A DNA stretch of 29,570 nucleotides, taken from positions 1-29,570 of IMG/VR virus record IMGVR_UViG_3300034181_000006; one strand, given 5' to 3'. The notes under the pieces were generated by a model that saw nothing but the letters and a program-made list of their open reading frames with translations, was not told where the DNA came from and made no database searches. The stretch comes from a virus. A program made the position numbers and the translations under genes. This document shows positions 25,574 to 29,570 of this stretch, in pieces; position 1 is the first letter of the stretch, and each line of letters opens with the position of its first letter.

Positions 25574-26157
25574 CCGTCTAACCAATCATCCATTTCAGCT
25601 TCGAGCGCTTCACTATCGTCCGGCTGCGTCGGGGGCGGCAATAGCCCGCGTTCCTCAAGCACTTCATAAGGCAGCTCAAGGGATACGCCTTCAAGCCGCT
25701 TATCTTCCTCACCGCCAAGCATGTTGGCGTCGTCACGCAGATCCGGCGCGATCTTTTCAACAGCCTTCAGCAACGCTTTGAGCTTATCATGGTGCTTTAC
25801 CTCTATCGTCACATCGCCTAATTGCGGATCAACCGTCCGTTTGAAGGATTGGATAGCGTAGGAAATATCAGGAGGCAAATCCGCGATATCCGAAATGCTT
25901 TCCACGTCTGCCACATCCGCGATATTGGAATTTATGACAGCCATAACCTTCAGCATGAGTGAAAACCGATCGAAACCAAGCGTGCGCAAGCGTATGTATT
26001 GCGTGCGCTGAAACTCCGCATCGAATAAGGCATCTTCGAACCATCGGCGGTAAAGATTTGGCGGAATACCGAGCGCCGCAGCTGCACGCGCAACACTACC
26101 GCCGTGTTCGTACACGCACGCGTCGATGAATTCACGCTGTTCACTCGATATCGTCAT
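25570..26157 (-). CDS. terS: Terminase small subunit
   Basis: 195 residues. The N-terminus (REFIDACVYEHGGSVARAAA, then ALGIPPNLYRRWFEDALFDAEF) is a helix-turn-helix typical of small terminases that recognise packaging sites. A helical centre (DKLKALLKAVEKIAPDLRDD) probably supports oligomerisation, and the C-terminus is acidic (DDSEALEAEMDDWLDG), probably for contact with the large subunit. It overlaps the endonuclease gene by 17 bases and the large subunit by four. Confidence 0.8.
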   Translation of the reverse strand: MTISSEQREFIDACVYEHGGSVARAAAALGIPPNLYRRWFEDALFDAEFQRTQYIRLRTLGFDRFSLMLKVMAVINSNIADVADVESISDIADLPPDISYAIQSFKRTVDPQLGDVTIEVKHHDKLKALLKAVEKIAPDLRDDANMLGGEEDKRLEGVSLELPYEVLEERGLLPPPTQPDDSEALEAEMDDWLDG

Positions 26158-26467
26158 TCGCTCTCAGCAAGTTCAAGAAATCCACGGCTGGCATCGTCAC
26201 AAGCCAGGGCTTATTATTGCGTCGGTGAGCCACAATAGGCAAGGCGCAATCGCTCGCCGCGTCCCTTATCGCTTGAGCCATGGCTGCGTCAACATTGAGG
26301 CGTTCGACCCGCTTCACTTCCACATGGCAGCCCGGCAGGCCAACCACGTCCTGTCCATCGATCCCGTTATACTGCTGGCCCCGGCGAGCTTCGCCCCAGC
26401 CGTGATCACGCAAGAGCCTGGCGAACTCGCGCTCACCGGCCTTGCCCTTCCTATTCCCGTTCTTCAT
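26141..26467 (-). CDS. PD-(D/E)XK endonuclease, Holliday-junction-resolvase-like
   Basis: 108 residues. Motifs are a basic start (KNGNRKGKAGEREFARLLR) with Glu12/Glu14, then NGIDGQDVVGLPG with Asp40, then HVEVKRVERLN with Glu50-Val-Lys52. This spacing (E, then D-x9-E-x-K) is the active site of the Hjc/VRR-like nuclease fold. It could resolve branched DNA before packaging, which fits its place as first gene of the packaging operon, ahead of the terminase pair. Its Shine-Dalgarno AGGTGAG lies in a hairpin stem (26472-26505). Confidence 0.72.
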   Translation of the reverse strand: MKNGNRKGKAGEREFARLLRDHGWGEARRGQQYNGIDGQDVVGLPGCHVEVKRVERLNVDAAMAQAIRDAASDCALPIVAHRRNNKPWLVTMPAVDFLNLLRANDDIE

Positions 26468-26471
26468 GGCC

Positions 26472-26505
26472 TCACCTGAATTGACCCTTGCCTATCCAGG
26501 TGAGT
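26472..26505 (-). promoter_or_regulatory. RBS-covering hairpin before the endonuclease gene
   Basis: In the minus-strand transcript CUCACCUG (26505-26498) can pair with CAGGUGAG (26479-26472) over eight bases with an 18-base loop. The second arm is the Shine-Dalgarno of the gene starting at 26467. Folding would hide the ribosome site. It could instead be a palindromic DNA operator. Confidence 0.55.
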
Positions 26506-26587
26506 TATGCCATCATCTGAACACCTCGGCAAGACGAACCCGGCGCTCCCCCCTGCCGTATCGTCAGTAGGCTGAAGACCCTCGTTA

Positions 26588-26622
26588 GGCGAGCATTGCA
26601 ATTCCCGGTTGCGATGCTCGCC
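26588..26622. other. Long stem-loop in the leader of the leftward operon
   Basis: GGCGAGCAT at 26588-26596 pairs with ATGCTCGCC at 26614-26622. One T-G wobble and a GCA/TGC pair extend the stem to 13 pairs around a nine-base loop (26601-26609). On the plus strand TTT follows; on the minus strand no T run follows. It may be a terminator for rightward transcription, an attenuator, or a DNA structure used at the origin. Confidence 0.55.
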
Positions 26623-26641
26623 TTTCGCACGTTTAGGGCAA

Positions 26642-26933
26642 GGTTACACCGGGTTACATCAAGGTTACATCTCAGTGTAACCCTAAATCGGATCATAAGC
26701 CCTTGATCCGTAACGATTTTTCACGAAGGTTACACCGGTTACATTAAAATCGCTACGAACTTTCCCAGCGGCCCCAGCTAGGTGAGCGTAGGCGAGTTCG
26801 CCGCGCGCACGGTCATTGAGCTCTATATCCCTCTTTTTAGTGTAACCAATGTAACCTTTTTATATAATATATTGATATATAAAGAAAAATAGGGGTTACA
26901 TCAAAGGTTACACTAGGTTACATCAAGGTTACA
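26642..26933. repeat. Iteron-like array of GGTTACA
   Basis: The seven-base word GGTTACA begins at 26642, 26652, 26663, 26728, 26737, 26894, 26906, 26916 and 26927. Its reverse complement begins at 26676, 26841 and 26850. Within clusters starts are 9-13 bases apart, about one helical turn, so bound proteins would line up on one DNA face. The 19-mer GGTTACATCAAGGTTACAT occurs twice, at 26652-26670 and 26916-26934. The arrangement fits a replication-initiator or repressor binding array between divergent operons. Confidence 0.85.
26857..26892. other. AT-rich tract, candidate unwinding element
   Basis: A 36-base stretch of almost pure A/T (TTTTTATATAATATATTGATATATAAAG and following) lies between GGTTACA clusters. 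It holds several TATAAT-like words on both strands, so it could be a duplex-opening element of an origin, a divergent promoter core, or both. Confidence 0.5.
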
Positions 26934-26941
26934 TTAGCTAG

Positions 26942-26964
26942 TTGCGAATGATTCTCATTTGCAA
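26942..26964. promoter_or_regulatory. Fur-box-like palindrome
   Basis: TTGCGAATGA and TCATTTGCAA form a 23-base palindrome with one mismatch around TTC. On the minus strand its centre matches the 19-base enterobacterial Fur consensus at 14 positions by hand alignment. It directly follows the GGTTACA array. A host Fur-family regulator could bind it; a phage repressor is the alternative. Confidence 0.45.
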
Positions 26965-27002
26965 AAACAAGTATAAATTTCGCAATTTTGGAATAAAACC
27001 GC

Positions 27003-27152
27003 AGTAATAGCCAAGTAACTATACACAGTATCAAGCCTAATTACTAAAGTATTTTAAGTAATCGTCTCATTGCATCATCGTATTTACTTCAACTAATCTT
27101 GTATTCGACACATTGCACGATCACATTTTTACCCATTTACTTTGCGATTACT
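27003..27152. repeat. Cluster of TTACT/AGTAA words
   Basis: AGTAA begins at 27003, 27014 and 27057; TTACT begins at 27041, 27084, 27137 and 27148. Two copies form ATTACT...AGTAAT at 27040-27062. The region is AT-rich, so part of this may be chance, but seven copies in 150 bases is notable. No gene is visible here. Confidence 0.4.
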
Positions 27153-27174
27153 TGCAATTTTCAAATTAACGCAT

Positions 27175-27203
27175 GAAAACAACCGAAAACAATCGAAAAC
27201 AAA
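27175..27203. repeat. Three 10-bp direct repeats GAAAACAAYC
   Basis: GAAAACAACC, GAAAACAATC and GAAAACAAA(T) follow one another with exact 10-bp period at 27175, 27185 and 27195. A-tracts repeated at helical period can bend DNA. They lie about 120 bases before the first rightward gene, so they may aid its promoter or an origin. Confidence 0.6.
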
Positions 27204-27234
27204 TTTCCACGCATAAAAACGCATTTTTTAGCTA

Positions 27235-27293
27235 TTGACGCGCGTTTAAACAGCTGTTACAGCTAATTTCGTGGACGACACGGAAAACAGGAG
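27235..27293 (+). promoter_or_regulatory. Candidate promoter and RBS of the rightward operon, with GTTTAAAC in the spacer
   Basis: TTGACG at 27235-27240 is a good -35 match; 17 bases later TACAGC is only a weak -10. The palindrome GTTTAAAC (27244-27251) lies in the spacer, where a bound protein would block polymerase. CAGGAG at 27288-27293 is a clear ribosome-binding site nine bases before the ATG at 27303. Confidence 0.4.
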
Positions 27294-27302
27294 AACACAG
27301 AA

Positions 27303-27545
27303 ATGACTGACAACCTTTCAAACCCGTTTGACAACGTAATCCTTGAAGACATCAGCGATTACGCAATCAAAGTTGGCGATAAGATTTTCGTTTCAAACGG
27401 GCAGTACGATATCGAGGGTTTTGCCATGATCGCAGTTTGCTACCCTTATGACTCCATTTTGAAAATCCGCGAAGACGACCGCACGGAAATCAACGTCAAA
27501 GGCTGGCTTGCTGACGAAATCGAAATCAACGGCGTGTCTTACTGA
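27303..27545 (+). CDS. Unknown first protein of the rightward operon
   Basis: 80 residues, acidic (DNLSNPFDNVILEDISDYA, then DDRTEINVKGWLADEIEI). It probably forms a small beta-rich domain (IKVGDKIFVSNGQYDIEGFAMI). CAGGAG nine bases before the ATG supports the start. As the first gene after the control region it is probably expressed early; small acidic early phage proteins often bind host proteins, but no family is recognised. Confidence 0.65.
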   Translation: MTDNLSNPFDNVILEDISDYAIKVGDKIFVSNGQYDIEGFAMIAVCYPYDSILKIREDDRTEINVKGWLADEIEINGVSY

Positions 27546-27546
27546 C

Positions 27547-27564
27547 GAGGCGCTTGCGCGCCTC
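27547..27564 (+). other. Short hairpin between the first two rightward genes
   Basis: GAGGCGC (27547-27553) pairs perfectly with GCGCCTC (27558-27564) around a four-base loop TTGC. No T run follows (ACCTATTC), so it is more likely an mRNA stability or partial attenuation element than a full terminator. Confidence 0.5.
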
Positions 27565-27596
27565 ACCTATTCACAGCTAAAACAAAGGGCAATATG

Positions 27597-28418
27597 ATGA
27601 CAAAGAAATCAAACTTCATTGAGCGCGAAGAAAAGCGTGACGTCAAAATCAACGGCAAGTGCAAGACCTTCAAAATTCGGCCTTCGATCTGGAAACAGTT
27701 CGTCAAGCTGGCCAAGGCCGCAAATCTTACGAACGAACAAGCGGCCAAAGACGCACAACGCGAATGCAACGGCACGCTCAAAGAGGCGATTGAAAAGTGG
27801 GTGCTTCGCCAAGTTGAAACGATCTACAGCTTTGAGAACCGTGAAGCCTGGCTTGAAGCACTCGTGGAAGCGATGAAGCCCGAATTCGCGGTGCGCGGCT
27901 GCCCGATAACACGCCCTATCAAGGTATCGATCGGCTTCACATCCAAGGGTGCACGCAGCAAAGCAATCGGCGAGTGCTGGAATTCAGAAGCGAGTGGCGA
28001 TGGCGCAAATCAGATCTTTATCTCACCTTACATTGAAGACGTGGTAAAGCTGGCTGGCATCCTTACTCACGAAATGATCCATGCATGGGATGATTGCAAG
28101 AATGCCCATAAGGCACCCTTCAAACGCGGGCAAAAAGCTATGGGCCTTGAAGGCAAGGCAACCGAGTGCGTGGACGGTGCGCAGTGGCGGGAATGGGCTT
28201 TGCCGCTTATTGAAGGCGTCGGGCCGATGCCGCATGCATCGCTTACAAGGCTGCCGACAAAGAAGAAACAAACGACGCGCATGCTTAAAGTGCAGTGCCC
28301 GTGCTGCGAATTCACTTTCCGCGCGGCAAAAACCTCCCTTGAAGCAGCTTGTGTAGACGGCAAGCTGGTTTGCCCAAGCCCGGCATGCGCTACGGACATT
28401 GAACTAGCTTTCGATTGA
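27597..28418 (+). CDS. SprT-like zinc metalloprotease
   Basis: 273 residues from the second of two adjacent ATGs, seven bases after AAAGGG; the first ATG at 27594 is only four bases away. The zinc site HEMIH is at residues 158-162, and a third ligand is likely in the following NAHKAPFKRGQKAMGL segment, which matches the SprT 'HGxxF' region. The C-terminus has a zinc-ribbon pattern, CPCC about 25 residues before CPSPAC. SprT/Spartan proteins cut proteins crosslinked to DNA; phage versions are often near replication genes. The N-terminal 80 residues are a basic helical extension outside the family core. Confidence 0.8.
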   Translation: MTKKSNFIEREEKRDVKINGKCKTFKIRPSIWKQFVKLAKAANLTNEQAAKDAQRECNGTLKEAIEKWVLRQVETIYSFENREAWLEALVEAMKPEFAVRGCPITRPIKVSIGFTSKGARSKAIGECWNSEASGDGANQIFISPYIEDVVKLAGILTHEMIHAWDDCKNAHKAPFKRGQKAMGLEGKATECVDGAQWREWALPLIEGVGPMPHASLTRLPTKKKQTTRMLKVQCPCCEFTFRAAKTSLEAACVDGKLVCPSPACATDIELAFD

Positions 28419-28556
28419 TCGCTACGCATTTTCATAGACACTCAATACGGCCTCAGGCGCTCTAGCTACCGCTAGGGCACCAGGGCTATTGCACGTAGCG
28501 CAACAGCATGCTATTCAGTGCGGGCTTTTACGTTTGCAAACATGAGGAAAAGCATT

Positions 28557-29288
28557 ATGGACAAAAAACAGCACTATGCTGACATCATTTCAGACCTGTC
28601 TAACGCATTGCAAGGCTCGGCAGCACTCATCCAGGAGCTGACGAACACAATCGCCGCACGCCCGGCACAACACAATTATCGCCCGCCAGATGAAACGCGG
28701 CAAGCGTACCAAACTGAAACGGGCCTCGTCGCAAAACTTCGCACCGAAATCGACAAGCTAAAGGAAGGCAACCTTAAAATCGCCCTTGAGCGTGACCAGG
28801 TACGGGAACGCGCGACCGATACGGCAAACCGTTTGAATGAGAAATCCCAAAAGCTGTCCGATGTGCAGGCCAAACTTGCCGTGGCAGAACGCCAGCTAAA
28901 GGAATTCGAAAGCCTTCAAGAGCGCGTCGAACGCATTGAAAACGGCAGTACTGCCCGTGACGTTAACTCGCATGAAGACCTTGTAAGCGAACTGAAGTTG
29001 CGCAGCCAAGAGCGCGATTACTGGCAAGACGAAGCTGCTCGGTTGCAAACTCGCTTGAACGAAATCGCGCAAGCCGGTCACAAACTTCTGGATGCTCACA
29101 TTGAATACTTCGGGCCGCGTCCCTGGGCAAACGCGGCAATCGAGCGTCAGCATGACGAACTTATTGACGCAATTAACGGAAATCCTGCCGCGCAGCCCGA
29201 AGCTGAACGCTCCGGACCGCCTACGCCCCGCACGGAAGCTGGGAACGTCATAACTTCCCCGAACGTTTCGGATCCCGTTGAGGATTGA
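28557..29288 (+). CDS. Coiled-coil protein, function unknown
   Basis: 243 residues from the ATG at 28557, with TGAGGA about eight bases upstream; a GTG at 28518 is in frame but has no such site. Residues about 60-170 form a long coiled coil (KLRTEIDKLKEGNLKIALE; EKSQKLSDVQAKLAVAERQL; DEAARLQTRLNEIAQAG). The C-terminus is Pro/Glu-rich and probably disordered. No enzymatic motif is seen. A scaffold for other early proteins is possible. It is 138 bases after the protease gene, so it may have its own regulation. Confidence 0.65.
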   Translation: MDKKQHYADIISDLSNALQGSAALIQELTNTIAARPAQHNYRPPDETRQAYQTETGLVAKLRTEIDKLKEGNLKIALERDQVRERATDTANRLNEKSQKLSDVQAKLAVAERQLKEFESLQERVERIENGSTARDVNSHEDLVSELKLRSQERDYWQDEAARLQTRLNEIAQAGHKLLDAHIEYFGPRPWANAAIERQHDELIDAINGNPAAQPEAERSGPPTPRTEAGNVITSPNVSDPVED

Positions 29289-29297
29289 CAAAAGCAT

Positions 29298-29325
29298 GCT
29301 GCCCGTTTTAGCTGGGACGGGCAGC
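29298..29325 (+). terminator. Terminator-like hairpin after the coiled-coil gene
   Basis: GCTGCCCGT (29298-29306) pairs perfectly with ACGGGCAGC (29317-29325) around a 10-base loop, starting nine bases after the stop. GAAACCC follows instead of a T run, so termination efficiency is uncertain. Confidence 0.5.
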
Positions 29326-29348
29326 GAAACCCTTAGCCGTTGGACCTC

Positions 29349-29570
29349 ATGAATCAGGCCGTCAACTTTCTCGCGAGCTTTGGCGGGAGCTTCCTTATTC
29401 GCGCCTTGTGGCCCGAAAAACAGCGTCCCAATCAACAGCCCGCGCCTATCCGTGCCGTGCCGGGCGGCTGGATACTGGGCACGAAGCCGCATCCGGGAGC
29501 CGCTTACACGTGGTATGGGACGCCCCAGGAATTCGCACGGGCCGACGCTTTTGATTTCGCACATCGCTTG
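29349..29570 (+). CDS. Unknown protein, C-terminus beyond window
   Basis: An ATG at 29349 opens a frame of 74 codons that runs to the right edge without a stop. It starts MNQAVNFLASFGGSFLIRAL, has a Pro/Gln-rich stretch (EKQRPNQQPAPIRAVPGG), then aromatic-rich TWYGTPQEFARADAFDFAH. The ribosome-binding site is weak. The opposite strand is also open here, so strand is the main doubt; direction and GC in codon third positions favour plus. Confidence 0.45.
   Translation, partial: MNQAVNFLASFGGSFLIRALWPEKQRPNQQPAPIRAVPGGWILGTKPHPGAAYTWYGTPQEFARADAFDFAHRL

Larger units (their letters stand above)
1068..27251. repeat. Dispersed palindrome GTTTAAAC, 13 copies
   Basis: Exact copies start at 1068, 3195, 5009, 8105, 10099, 12793, 16636, 18782, 18940, 19274, 23204, 24379 and 27244. 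A rough base-composition estimate predicts fewer than one. Seven lie at gene starts, gene ends or between genes; six lie inside genes in two different reading frames. Most are flanked by C or CG. Near copies are at 6294, 8047 and 10678. Spacing is mostly 1.2-3.9 kb, with one tight group of three around the Acb2-like gene. A protein-binding, modification or regulatory site is likely. Confidence 0.85.

Noticed and set aside
26505-26696. Minus-strand 63-codon frame over the first GGTTACA cluster
   Set aside because: It has an AAGGG close to its ATG, but its residues merely translate the repeats and the hairpin. I treat the region as regulatory.
28437-28556. Possible tRNA or small RNA between the protease and coiled-coil genes
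   Set aside because: There are short inverted repeats, but no cloverleaf arms or anticodon loop could be drawn.
28896-29564. 222-codon minus-strand frame overlapping the coiled-coil gene and right-edge gene
   Set aside because: It covers the antisense of a good coiled-coil gene and has no recognised domain. It remains a weak alternative only for the last 220 bases.

Overview
The window is most of the structural and lysis module of a tailed bacteriophage (or an undegraded prophage) with a T7-like short-tail (podovirus) architecture. The evidence is the co-ordered set of terminase small and large subunits, a head-tail connector type portal, scaffold, major capsid protein, tubular tail proteins A and B, a GNAT-fold gp13-like protein, gp14-like and transglycosylase-bearing internal virion proteins, a tail fibre and a lysin. 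Base composition is moderately GC-rich (a sampled capsid line is about 60% GC by hand count), and the lysin, Bbp19-like and capsid types resemble those of phages of Alpha- and Betaproteobacteria. The host is probably an alphaproteobacterium, but that is an inference. No RNA or DNA polymerase, integrase, repressor, tRNA, rRNA or CRISPR array is visible.

Layout. Positions 1-26467 are one long leftward (minus-strand) block. Read in its own direction from the right it runs: PD-(D/E)XK endonuclease, TerS, TerL, three small genes, portal, small gene, Bbp19-like gene, scaffold, two hypotheticals, an Acb2/Tad1-like anti-defence gene, terminator, major capsid, terminator-like hairpin, capsid-associated protein, Rossmann-fold enzyme-like protein, small gene, tail tube A, small gene, tail tube B, gp13-like, gp14-like, transglycosylase internal protein, two very large internal/ejection-type proteins with a 59-codon gene between them, tail fibre, a second tail protein, a 204-residue adenylate-forming (ANL) mini-domain and a lysin cut by the window edge. 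Genes are tightly packed, many with ATGA, TAATG or TGATG overlaps that imply translational coupling.

Positions 26468-27302 form an 835-bp AT-rich non-coding region between divergent arms. It holds a hairpin that covers the endonuclease ribosome-binding site, a long stem-loop, twelve GGTTACA motifs phased at about one helical turn around an AT tract, a Fur-box-like palindrome, a TTACT/AGTAA cluster and three 10-bp direct repeats. It looks like a combined origin and divergent promoter/operator region.

Positions 27303-29570 are a rightward block: an 80-residue unknown, a SprT-like zinc metalloprotease, a coiled-coil protein and the start of another unknown gene. These are probably early genes.

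The most notable items are the mini adenylation domain coupled to the tail-fibre genes, the palindrome GTTTAAAC present 13 times across the window, the Acb2/Tad1-like protein set between capsid genes, the iteron-like array, and a 129-codon cassette flanked by 47-bp direct repeats inside an internal virion protein.
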